Positions 1 to 7,972 of a stretch of 64,000 nucleotides of DNA are shown here, piece by piece (position 1 is the stretch's first letter; the number at the start of each line of letters is the position of its first letter). Source of the stretch: CAMPKL01 sp963817465 (GTDB taxonomy: Bacteria > Acidobacteriota > Terriglobia > Bryobacterales > UBA6623); the NCBI GenBank assembly GCA_963817465.1, contig CAWFOP010000020.1, positions 186,001 to 250,000 of the forward strand, in the 5' to 3' direction. The position numbers and the translations under genes were made by a program. Below the pieces are notes generated by a model, which saw only the letters and a list, made by a program, of their open reading frames with translations, was not told the DNA's origin and ran no database searches.

Positions 1-123
1 GCCGGCTTTGCGCTGCGCGGCGACCTCCGTCCGCGGCATGATTCCCACGAGCAAAACCGCCGTCACGCCTGCCGCGACGCCAAGAGCGATACGACGTATC
101 TTCCGATTGATTCGCAATGCCAT
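1..123 (-). CDS. N-terminus of a membrane-anchored or exported protein (runs off left edge)
   Basis: The first 41 codons of a leftward gene are present, starting at the ATG complementary to 121-123. They encode a basic stretch (MALRINRKIRR) followed by a hydrophobic segment (residues 12-27), which is a signal peptide or membrane anchor. An AGGAG sequence lies just before the ATG, though very close to it. The gene lies 99 bases downstream of the ASPIC/UnbV gene on the same strand and could be its operon partner. TPR proteins often accompany ASPIC/UnbV genes in acidobacteria, but too little is present here to name a family. Confidence 0.55.
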   Translation of the reverse strand, partial: MALRINRKIRRIALGVAAGVTAVLLVGIMPRTEVAAQRKAG

Positions 124-222
124 CTCTCCTGAACCTATTGTGCGTCCGCTGCACGCGGAGCCTCCGTATCGTAGCCCAGACCGGGCTCGTTCACCAACGA
201 CCGCCACGCCCGACTCGCGCCC

Positions 223-1974
223 TCACGCCTTCGCCGGCCCTTTCAGCCGCTGTTTGCCGACGATCCCCTCGCCTTCTCGTACGACGACGAGATAGTCCGC
301 CGGAACTTCGCCGATCTCCTCGCGCTCACCCGTAGGCCAGCGAACTTCGAGCGTGGCGCTCGTCTCGTCTCCGAGGCCGAAATGCAACCGCGGATCGTTA
401 ACGGAATAGAAACTCGACTGCGCTTGCTTCGACTGCGATTGTACGCGCTTGCCGTAACGAACCGTGACTCGCGCGCCGATCGCGGAGCGGTTCGACTGGG
501 TCCCGATGAGCGATACCTTGAGCCAATGTCGCTTGCCGCTCAAATCATTCCGAAGCAGCGACGGCGGCTCGTTCATATTGACGATCAGGATGTCGACATC
601 GCCGTCGTTGTCGAAGTCGCCGAAAGCGCATCCTCGGCTCGAGTGCTTGGCTGCAACTCCGGGGCCGGCTTCCTCAATGAGTTGCTCGAAGCGGCCTGTG
701 CCGAGATTGCGAAAAACGCATCGCGGCGTTTTGTAGGGATAGGCCGGCAGCTTTCGCTCGAGTTCCGGATAGACGTTCCCCGTCACGAGAAACAGATCCG
801 GCAGGCCGTCGTTGTCGAGGTCCGTGATCCCTGCTCCCCATGCCGTAAAGCGCGTCTCAACTCCGAGGCCCGCCGTCAGGGTCACGTCGGTAAACATCCC
901 GTCGCCGTCATTGCGGTAGAGCACGTCGGTGTCGTCTGAGAAATGCGTCTTGAAAATGTCGAGCGACTCGTTGAGGTCGAAGTCGCCGACGCCGAGGCCC
1001 ATGCCGGCCTGTTCGTGCCCGTCTTCATTCATGGCAACGCCGCGGACCAACCCGTCCTCGGTAAATGTTCCGTCGCGGTTGTTCTGGAAATAGAAACTTG
1101 GCGAGGAGTCGCAGGCGACATAGATGTCCGGCCAACCGTCATCGTCAAAGTCCGCGGCGACGGCGGTCATGCCATATGATCCGCGCGCGGCGTCGATGCC
1201 GGATTCGATGCTGACATCTTTGAACGTGCCGTCGCCGTTGTTGCGATAGAGCGAGCACTTTGCCGGAGGCAACCCTCGCGGCCCGCAGTTGACCGCGACG
1301 CCTTGATAGAAGCAAAAGTCCTTCTCACCGGGCTTGGGAGTTGTCTTCGGATCGAACTCGAGGTAGTTGGCGACGAACAGATCGAGATGGCCGTCGCGGT
1401 CGTAATCAACCCACGTACAGCCGGACCCCCAGCGCCGACGGGTCTCGAGCAAGCCCGCCGCTTCGGTGACATCATCGAACCCGCCCTTGCCGTTATTGCG
1501 GTAGAGAACATTTTGGCCCCAATACGTAATGAACAAATCGTCGCGGCCGTCGTTGTCGTAGTCTCCGATCGTCACCGCCGAGGCCCAGCCGGTTCGCTTC
1601 AAACCCGCTTCCTGAGTGACCTCTGAGAATGTGCCGTCACGGTTGTTCTTGTAGAGGCGCAACGTCGCCCCTTGAGGATCGCCGTCGAGACGAGAACCGG
1701 AAAGCAACAGCGCGTCCAACCAGCCGTCGTTGTCATAGTCCAGAAAAGCGCAGCCGCAGCCGACGGCTTCGAGAATGAAAGTCGTACTTTCTGCAGAGCC
1801 GTAGATCACAGGTCGAGTCAGCCCGGCTTCGGACGCGATATCGGTCAGGCGGGCTTCGAACGGGATCCCTGACGGCTTGTCACGCTGTTGAGGCTTTACG
1901 TTGCGCACAGCCGGCCCCTGCGCGGCCAGAGGAGAGGCCGCTAGCGCGAGTATTTGCCGACGAGTCCACTTCAT
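223..1974 (-). CDS. FG-GAP repeat / ASPIC-UnbV domain exported protein
   Basis: The protein has 583 residues from the ATG at 1974; a longer reading frame upstream would overlap the regulator gene. The N-terminus has a twin-arginine-like export signal (KWTRRQILALAAS). About seven FG-GAP/VCBS-type calcium-binding repeats follow, recognisable as D-x-D-x-D-G motifs such as DYDNDGWLD, DYDNDGRDDLF, DYDRDGHLDLF, DFDDDGWPDIY, DLDNDGLPDLF and DFDNDGDVDIL. The C-terminal 100 residues match the ASPIC/UnbV module (AIGARVTVRYG, HFGLGD, VRWPTGERE). Such proteins are predicted to be secreted beta-propellers that bind surfaces or polysaccharide; no enzymatic role is established. The gene lies 26 bases after the SorC regulator on the same strand, so the two are probably cotranscribed. 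No clear Shine-Dalgarno sequence precedes the start. Confidence 0.9.
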   Translation of the reverse strand: MKWTRRQILALAASPLAAQGPAVRNVKPQQRDKPSGIPFEARLTDIASEAGLTRPVIYGSAESTTFILEAVGCGCAFLDYDNDGWLDALLLSGSRLDGDPQGATLRLYKNNRDGTFSEVTQEAGLKRTGWASAVTIGDYDNDGRDDLFITYWGQNVLYRNNGKGGFDDVTEAAGLLETRRRWGSGCTWVDYDRDGHLDLFVANYLEFDPKTTPKPGEKDFCFYQGVAVNCGPRGLPPAKCSLYRNNGDGTFKDVSIESGIDAARGSYGMTAVAADFDDDGWPDIYVACDSSPSFYFQNNRDGTFTEDGLVRGVAMNEDGHEQAGMGLGVGDFDLNESLDIFKTHFSDDTDVLYRNDGDGMFTDVTLTAGLGVETRFTAWGAGITDLDNDGLPDLFLVTGNVYPELERKLPAYPYKTPRCVFRNLGTGRFEQLIEEAGPGVAAKHSSRGCAFGDFDNDGDVDILIVNMNEPPSLLRNDLSGKRHWLKVSLIGTQSNRSAIGARVTVRYGKRVQSQSKQAQSSFYSVNDPRLHFGLGDETSATLEVRWPTGEREEIGEVPADYLVVVREGEGIVGKQRLKGPAKA

Positions 1975-2000
1975 AGAATGACGTAAGAACGCAGAATCGC

Positions 2001-2999
2001 CTACGGAGCAGGGCTCTGCGCTGATTCGCAGGTTTGCTCGCGAGAGGATAGCACCGCCGCCGCCGTCCACCGGTCCGTGATCAGCCCGTTGATCCATCCG
2101 CCCCGCATTGCCGCCCGAATCGAGTCGACCTTTTCCTTCCCGCCCGCCACGGCGATGCAACGTCTCACTTTGCGCAACTGATCAAGTGAAATCCCGATCA
2201 CGGAGTCATCCAGGGCCGTCCGAACCGGTTGCCCATCACGGTCAAAGAACCGCAGACACAGGTCGCCCACAGCGCCGCGCTTCAGCGCCTCGTTAAGTTC
2301 TCGATTTGAAAACACAACCGCGCTGCTCGAAGTCGGGTAGTCCGCCGAAACCGCGCCGACTCCGACCAGCGCCAGACTGATGGACGGAAATAAGTCGATC
2401 GCCTCGCGTACGAAACGATCATCCAAGAAATACCGTCGGCTTTCGGACGAGCGGACGACTCCCGGCGCCGGCAGGTACTTGGGCTCGCCTCGCACCAGCG
2501 TCGCAAACTGCCGCGTCAACGCGCTGGCGCGCGTGTCTTTCGACGGATCACCGATCCCGCCCAGGATTTGCACGACGGTTGCGTTCGTGGGCTGGGGCAT
2601 GCGCGGCATGGCGTCCATCATGGCGAGCAGCGCACGGCTCCAAGACGACACGCCCACGACCTCGCCGCGCTGCAGGATCGCTTCGACGTAGTGGGCCGCC
2701 GCGGCGCCGATATACTTCAGCACCCTCTCGCTGGTCGTATCGCCTTCGTCAACATCGACTACAATGGCGTCCCGCAGGCCGTATGTCGCCTGCAATTGTT
2801 CCTCGAGCTCGCTATGGACCCCGGTGGGAACAGCAACGCTCACCCGCACAATTCTCTCTTCGCGCGCTCGTTTCAGCAACCGCGAAACCGTCGACTGCGA
2901 CAAGCCCAAGCGTTCGACGATATCGGTCTGACGCAGGCCCTTCTCGTGGTAGAGGCGCGAAACCTTTGTCATCAGCCGAAGCTCATCAATCCTGGGCAT
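2001..2999 (-). CDS. SorC/DeoR-family sugar-responsive transcriptional regulator
   Basis: The protein has 332 residues from the ATG at 2999 (MPRIDELRLMTKVSRLYHEKG). Residues about 15-55 form the helix-turn-helix of the SorC family, with the typical GLRQTDIVERLGLSQSTVSRLL recognition region. The remainder is the SorC sugar-binding domain, marked by the motifs VGVSSWSRAL, VQILGGIGD and ICLDQL-like blocks near the C-terminus. Family members bind phosphorylated sugars and repress uptake and catabolic operons. The gene is divergent from the TonB-dependent receptor. An operator-like site lies 4 bases upstream of its start codon, which implies autoregulation. The longer reading frame to 3113 has no family similarity in its first 38 codons, so that start was rejected. 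Confidence 0.9.
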   Translation of the reverse strand: MPRIDELRLMTKVSRLYHEKGLRQTDIVERLGLSQSTVSRLLKRAREERIVRVSVAVPTGVHSELEEQLQATYGLRDAIVVDVDEGDTTSERVLKYIGAAAAHYVEAILQRGEVVGVSSWSRALLAMMDAMPRMPQPTNATVVQILGGIGDPSKDTRASALTRQFATLVRGEPKYLPAPGVVRSSESRRYFLDDRFVREAIDLFPSISLALVGVGAVSADYPTSSSAVVFSNRELNEALKRGAVGDLCLRFFDRDGQPVRTALDDSVIGISLDQLRKVRRCIAVAGGKEKVDSIRAAMRGGWINGLITDRWTAAAVLSSREQTCESAQSPAP

Positions 3000-3002
3000 C
3001 GT

Positions 3003-3016
3003 TGAATAAATGTTCA
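3003..3016. promoter_or_regulatory. Diverged copy of the SorC-type operator, next to the regulator start
   Basis: Read on the minus strand this is TGAACATTTATTCA. It matches the core TGCATATTTATGCA of the two perfect palindromes in this window at 11 of 14 positions, including the whole central ATTTAT. It sits 4 bases upstream of the regulator ATG, where a bound repressor would block its own expression. Confidence 0.5.
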
Positions 3017-3135
3017 GACAGCAAGCGATCTGGGCGCGGCTGAACGTGCCGCCAGAATACCGCTGCGATCCGAGTCTCAGTTGTTGCTTTTCTTCAGCGC
3101 GGCCCCTCAGCATTTGGCCTGCAAGGTCCTCGCTG

Positions 3136-3165
3136 TTGACGCGTCAATGCGTAGCGTGATATAAA
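3136..3165 (+). promoter_or_regulatory. Sigma70-type promoter for the TonB-dependent receptor
   Basis: TTGACG (3136-3141) and TATAAA (3160-3165) are separated by 18 bases, which places transcription start near 3172. The -35 box is part of a perfect 12-base palindrome, TTGACGCGTCAA. The receptor operator lies about 16-33 bases downstream of the predicted start, a position suited to repression by road-block. Confidence 0.6.
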
Positions 3166-3187
3166 GTCGCCCGGATATCAAGTCCAG

Positions 3188-3205
3188 CCTGCATATTTAT
3201 GCAGG
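3188..3205. promoter_or_regulatory. Perfect 18-bp palindrome, predicted SorC operator 1
   Basis: CCTGCATA-TT-TATGCAGG is a perfect inverted repeat with 8-bp arms. It lies between the divergent regulator and receptor genes, just downstream of a good promoter. The same 14-base core recurs before the DUF1553 gene at 11070-11085. Confidence 0.75.
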
Positions 3206-3286
3206 CGGTCGGGATATTTGGGTATAGCGGGTAGAGGTCGGTATTCGAGGCCAATCCCCAGGGGTGGGCGAAGGAGGTTAGCGAGT

Positions 3287-6200
3287 ATGAACAAATACAC
3301 ACGGGCGGTAGTTCTGCTGTCGGCATTGCTTGTGACGACAAGCGGGCTGTACGCCCAATCCGCCACGGGCCAAATCAATGGCACTCTGAAGGATGCTACA
3401 GGCGCGGTGGTCCCGGCGTCGAAGGTCACCGTCTCGAACGAGCAGACAGGGCTCACTCGTCAGACTGAGTCGAACGCCGCCGGCGACTTCGTTTTTCCGC
3501 TGCTGCCGGTCGGCGTCTATTCCGTAACCGCGGAGGCCCCTGGCTTCCAGACCGCTCGTCGGACCGAAATCAACCTCCGCGTCAATCAAACTCTCCGCGT
3601 CGACATGGCGATGTCGGTCGGCGAAGTCACCGAAACCGTCGAGGTTGTCGCCACAACGGCGGCGATCGACACAGAGTCGGCCTCGGTTGGCACTACAGTG
3701 AGCCAGAAACAGGTGACGCAGCTTCCGCTCAACGGCAGAAATTTCTTGCAACTGCTGTTTCTTGCCGGCGGCGCAGTGGAGACCAGCGGCGAGCAGGGCA
3801 GCATGCGACGCGACGCGGGCAATGCAATCAGCATCAACGGAGCCCGCCCCACCTCCAATAACTACCTGCTGGACGGGACGTCGAACACGGACACCGCGCT
3901 GGGCACGCCCGCAGTCATCTTGTCGATCGACGCGATTCAGGAATTCAAAGAGCAGACCGCGACCTACTCCGCCGAGTACGGCTTTAGCGCAAACCAGGTC
4001 AATATCGTCTCCAAGACCGGCACGAATGAATTTCACGGCTCTGCGTTCCATTTTTTGAGGAACAACGCACTTGACGCCAACCAGTTCTTCAACAACTTGG
4101 CCGGCTCGCCGAAGAACGTGCTGCGGCAGAATCAGTTCGGGTTTGTCGCCGGCGGACCGGCGATCAAAAACAAGACGTTTTGGTTGGTGAACTATGAAGG
4201 CCGCCGTACGCGCAATGCGTCACAATCGTTCATCAACGTCCCGACTCCCGATCAGCTCGCGGGCCGGTTCACCTCCACGATCCTCGACCCATTGGCAAAT
4301 GGCGATCCGTTCCCGAACAGCATGGTTCCCACGACGCGCAACTCGAAGTTGGCCAACCTGGCGATTGCAAAGTTCATTCCGGCGCCCAACTCTTCGCTGT
4401 CTCGCGGCAACTACATCCGGCAACGCTCCATCCCGACGGACATCGATCAGTACACCATTCGCGGCGATCAGAACCTCGGGAAATACGGCAACCTATTCGC
4501 TCGCTACACTTCCACCGACTACAGCGCGATTACGCTTGGGAATACGACTGAGCTCGGGGACGTGTTCTTCGTTCAGGAGTCGCGCAACTGGCAGATTTCT
4601 CACGCGGTGCCGATCGGAGCGAACTTCGTCAACGAATCCCGTTTCGGCTATGTCCGCTCCCTCGCGAACCAGCATGGCGCTACGGCGGATCAGTCCGACA
4701 TCGACGCTCTCGGCCTGACCGGCGTATTCACGAACCTGAACGACGACCAACGCTCCTACCCGGCCGTCGGTTTCGGCGGCGTCGGCGCCGGCCTTTCGGG
4801 CGGCGGCAGCGCGGTGAACGACTACCAGGCGAGCAACCAGCCCATGTACGACGTTTCGAACGCGTCGACGTGGATTCGAGGCAGCCACACGCTGAAATTC
4901 GGATTTAACTACAGACAATGGTCGCTGCAGCGTGATTTGGCGAACGATTTTCTGGGTCAGTTCACGTTCAGCGGCTTCTTCACCGGCAACGAAACGCAAG
5001 ACCACGCGGTAGCCGACATGTTGCTGGGCTACTATTCCGGGGCCAGCGTCTTCCAACCGGCCGGGTTCAGCGTCGGTGACCAAGCGGGCAATCCGCGCGA
5101 ATTCAACTTCATGTATTTCGCGCCCTATTTGCAGGACGACTGGAAGGTCAACCCTCGTCTCACGCTCAACCTCGGCATGCGCTATGACTTCCGCACCGTT
5201 CCAAACGAAACCAACGATCGGATGGGTTGGCGCGATCTGTCAAATCCATTAGGCGGATTGCTGGTGGCGGACCAGAAATTGGTTGACGGCGGCATCATTC
5301 CGGATGACGGCTACTATCGCTTTGCCGGCCGCCCAAACCCACGTGACGCCTCCCGCAAGGTGTTGGCGCCGCGCTTCGGTTTCGCCTTCCGTCCGTTCGC
5401 CGACGAAAAGACCGTCATTCGCGGCGGTTACGGCGTGTTCTTCGATTCCGCCGAAGGCCGCGAGATCGACGGCGCTTCGGACATCTACCCGTATGTCAGC
5501 CGCGGCAACTATCTGCAAACGTTCGGCCAGTCGGCGCCCTTGATCAACAGCGACCAGATGTTCCCGAACTTTTCAGACCTCGGGCCCGCTACGCCCGCGG
5601 CGAATACGTTCCTGGCGGTGAGCATGTCGCCTGAGCCGAGCAATCCGTACGTTCAACAGTGGACGTTCGGCATCCAGCGCGCGCTGAGCTCGACGACGAC
5701 TTTCGACATCAGCTACATCGGCACGAAGGGGACGGATCTGTTGATGCGCCGGAACATCGCTCAATCTCTCCAGATGAGAGATCCGGCGGCGTGCGCGATC
5801 GATGCAACCGTAGGCGACTGCCCTGTATTGGCTCGTCGACCCTATCCGAATTTCGCGACCTATATCGACAGTGATTGGAGCGGCGTCTCGAGCTACAACG
5901 CTATGAACGTCAAGTTCGAAAAGCGTTCGAGCAGCATGATCTTTACGTCGGTCTATACCTGGTCGAAGAGTTTTGACACCAAGTCCGCCGCTGCCGGCAT
6001 CGGCAACGGCGGCGCCATCGCCGGATGGCAGGGCTTCCTCGACAACCATGACGTCAGGCGTGACTACGGCCTGTCCGACTTCAGCGTCGATCATCGCCTC
6101 GTCACGAGCTTCGTATACGAACTGCCGTTTGGGCGCGGTCAGAAGTTCTTGTCCGATGCTCCCGGTATCGTCAACCAGATCCTTGGCGGCTGGCAGGTCA

Positions 6201-6628
6201 ACGGGATCGTCACCTTCCAGGGCGGCTTCCCGATGACGGTTCAGGCTGCTGATCTTGGCGGCCTCAACGACACCTCGGGCACGAACCGAGCCAACATCGT
6301 CGGTGATCCGAATCCGAGCAGCCTGAATCCAACGATCGAGGAGTGGTTCAACACGAGCGCCTTTACGCAGCCCGGCTTCGGCGTCCTCGGCGATTCCGGC
6401 CGCAGCATCATGACCGCTCCTGGAATCAACAACTGGGACACCGGCCTGTTCAAGAACTTCTATGTCACAGAGAGGATCAGCGTGCAGTTCCGGTTTGAGT
6501 CGTTCAACGCCTGGAACCACACGCAGTGGAGCCCTCCCAATCGCAACCGCGCCGACTCGAGATTCGGACAAATATCCGGCACCCGAGACGCGCGCATCAA
6601 CCAGATGGGCTTAAAGGTCGTCTGGTAG
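3287..6628 (+). CDS. TonB-dependent receptor, Oar-like, with carboxypeptidase-regulatory N-terminal domain
   Basis: The protein has 1113 residues. The ATG at 3287 is chosen because a strong Shine-Dalgarno (AAGGAGG, 3271-3277) precedes it and the first 23 residues form a signal peptide ending ...SGLYAQ. Residues 24-125 are a carboxypeptidase-regulatory-like Ig fold (GQINGTLKDATGAVVPASKVTV). A plug region follows (LPLNGRNFLQLL, NNYLLDGTSNTDT) and then a long outer-membrane beta-barrel ending in the aromatic residues VVW. This architecture is typical of the many large TonB receptors in Solibacter-type acidobacteria, which import oligosaccharides or other bulky ligands. The ligand is unknown; the SorC operator and the glycoside hydrolase downstream suggest a sugar. 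A hairpin terminator follows the stop codon. Confidence 0.93.
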   Translation: MNKYTRAVVLLSALLVTTSGLYAQSATGQINGTLKDATGAVVPASKVTVSNEQTGLTRQTESNAAGDFVFPLLPVGVYSVTAEAPGFQTARRTEINLRVNQTLRVDMAMSVGEVTETVEVVATTAAIDTESASVGTTVSQKQVTQLPLNGRNFLQLLFLAGGAVETSGEQGSMRRDAGNAISINGARPTSNNYLLDGTSNTDTALGTPAVILSIDAIQEFKEQTATYSAEYGFSANQVNIVSKTGTNEFHGSAFHFLRNNALDANQFFNNLAGSPKNVLRQNQFGFVAGGPAIKNKTFWLVNYEGRRTRNASQSFINVPTPDQLAGRFTSTILDPLANGDPFPNSMVPTTRNSKLANLAIAKFIPAPNSSLSRGNYIRQRSIPTDIDQYTIRGDQNLGKYGNLFARYTSTDYSAITLGNTTELGDVFFVQESRNWQISHAVPIGANFVNESRFGYVRSLANQHGATADQSDIDALGLTGVFTNLNDDQRSYPAVGFGGVGAGLSGGGSAVNDYQASNQPMYDVSNASTWIRGSHTLKFGFNYRQWSLQRDLANDFLGQFTFSGFFTGNETQDHAVADMLLGYYSGASVFQPAGFSVGDQAGNPREFNFMYFAPYLQDDWKVNPRLTLNLGMRYDFRTVPNETNDRMGWRDLSNPLGGLLVADQKLVDGGIIPDDGYYRFAGRPNPRDASRKVLAPRFGFAFRPFADEKTVIRGGYGVFFDSAEGREIDGASDIYPYVSRGNYLQTFGQSAPLINSDQMFPNFSDLGPATPAANTFLAVSMSPEPSNPYVQQWTFGIQRALSSTTTFDISYIGTKGTDLLMRRNIAQSLQMRDPAACAIDATVGDCPVLARRPYPNFATYIDSDWSGVSSYNAMNVKFEKRSSSMIFTSVYTWSKSFDTKSAAAGIGNGGAIAGWQGFLDNHDVRRDYGLSDFSVDHRLVTSFVYELPFGRGQKFLSDAPGIVNQILGGWQVNGIVTFQGGFPMTVQAADLGGLNDTSGTNRANIVGDPNPSSLNPTIEEWFNTSAFTQPGFGVLGDSGRSIMTAPGINNWDTGLFKNFYVTERISVQFRFESFNAWNHTQWSPPNRNRADSRFGQISGTRDARINQMGLKVVW

Positions 6629-6642
6629 CAAACTGTCAGCCT

Positions 6643-6678
6643 GGAACCCGCCAAGCCGGTCGCGGCCTGGCGGGTTCC
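6643..6678 (+). terminator. Hairpin terminator after the TonB receptor
   Basis: GGAACCCGCCAAGCC and GGCCTGGCGGGTTCC form a 15-bp stem with one A-C mismatch and a 6-base loop. The next bases are GCCTTT, so the U-tract is short. The hairpin starts 15 bases after the receptor stop codon. Confidence 0.65.
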
Positions 6679-6747
6679 GCCTTTGGGAAATCTCGCTTTC
6701 GCCTGGGACCGTTTGATACCGTAACTCGAGCCACGCGAGGCGCGAAT

Positions 6748-7951
6748 TTGCCGCGATTCGGACATTGCCATCTGAAAGTGATTCCGCTTGCCGCGTTGTT
6801 CGCGCTAAGCGGCTTCGCGCAGCAATCGAGCCCGTCCGATCCAGACCTTCTGCGGCAATATTTCGAGCAGGGCCAGAAGGCCATCGTGGAAAATCGCTAC
6901 GCCGAAGCGTCCGCTGCGCTCGAAAAGGCGATCGCGTTGGCTCCGAACATCCCTGAGCTTGGGGCGAGTCTCGGCTTCAGCTACTTTCAGCAAGGTCGCT
7001 ACAGCGACGCGATACCCGTCCTCGAAAAGGCTCTGAAGCTCAAGCCGGGGCTTCCCAACGTCGACGTACTGTTAGCCGCATCACTCAGCGAAATGGGCCG
7101 TTTTGACGAGGCGCTGCCCGGGCTCGAGGCGGCTTTTCACCGCGCTTCAGATCCGGCGCTCAAGCGGCTGGCGGGTCTGCAACTGCAACGCTGCTACAGC
7201 GGCCTAGGACGTGATCGCGAGGCGGTTGCGACATCGTTGGAGCTAACTAAGCTCTATCCCGAAGATCCCGAAGTTCTCTACCACGCGGGCCGCTTATTCG
7301 GAAACTATGCGTATCTCACTTTCCAGAAGACTAACTGAGACTGCGCCGGATTCGGTTTTCACGCGTCAGGCTGTCGGAGAAGCCCAGGAGAGCGAAGGAA
7401 AATTTGAACGCGCGATCACTGAATACCGCAAGGTGCTCGAGCTTGACCCGAATCGGCGCGGCGTTCATTTTCGGCTCGGCCGAGCGCTGCTCCGCAGCTC
7501 TCAAGACGGCGATGTCGTCGCCCAGGCTATCAAGGAGTTCGAGGCGGAGCTCAAAGCCGATCCAACCAACGCGAACGCCGCGTATGAGCTCGGCGAAATT
7601 CATCGTAAGCGGGGCGACCTCGAAGCGGCTCGCGTGATGTTCGAGCAGGCCGTTAGATACTATCCCGGGTTCGAGCAGGCGCAATTAGGCCTCGGCGGCG
7701 TGTTGACGAGTCTGGGTCAGCCGGATGCAGCCGTTCCGCATCTGCGCACAGCGATCTCCCTGAACGATGGAAACGAAGTGGCGTACTATCGCCTCGGTCA
7801 GGCTTACCGCGCGCTCGGCCAGACCGACGAAATGCGAAAGGCGCTCGCGGATTTCCAGCGGCTGCGATCTTCTGAAAGACGCGTGACCGCCGAAGGCGCG
7901 GGCCAAGAGCAAGTGACCGCGCAACAAGTCGGGTCCGCGAGCGAGCCGTAG
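6748..7951 (+). pseudogene. TPR-repeat protein interrupted by a single-base frameshift
   Basis: Two overlapping frames together encode one tetratricopeptide protein. The first part starts at TTG 6748 (GAGG 7 bases upstream, signal peptide ...LAALFALSGFAQQ) and carries TPRs such as YAEASAALEKAIALAP and YSDAIPVLEKALKLKPG. It stops at 7338. The second frame picks up at about 7328 (LTETAPDSVFTRQAV) and continues the repeats (FERAITEYRKVLELDP, PDAAVPHLRTAISL) to 7951. Removing one A near 7330 (AGAAGACTAACTGAG) restores a single frame of about 400 residues. The joined protein resembles the signal-peptide-bearing TPR proteins common next to TonB receptors in acidobacteria. It may be a true mutation or a sequencing error. 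Confidence 0.75.
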
Positions 7952-7972
7952 CGGCTAACCGCCCCCCTACCG

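Noticed and set aside
5573..6571. 332-residue minus-strand frame inside the TonB receptor gene
   Set aside because: It has no recognisable motifs and lies wholly antisense to a clearly coding gene.
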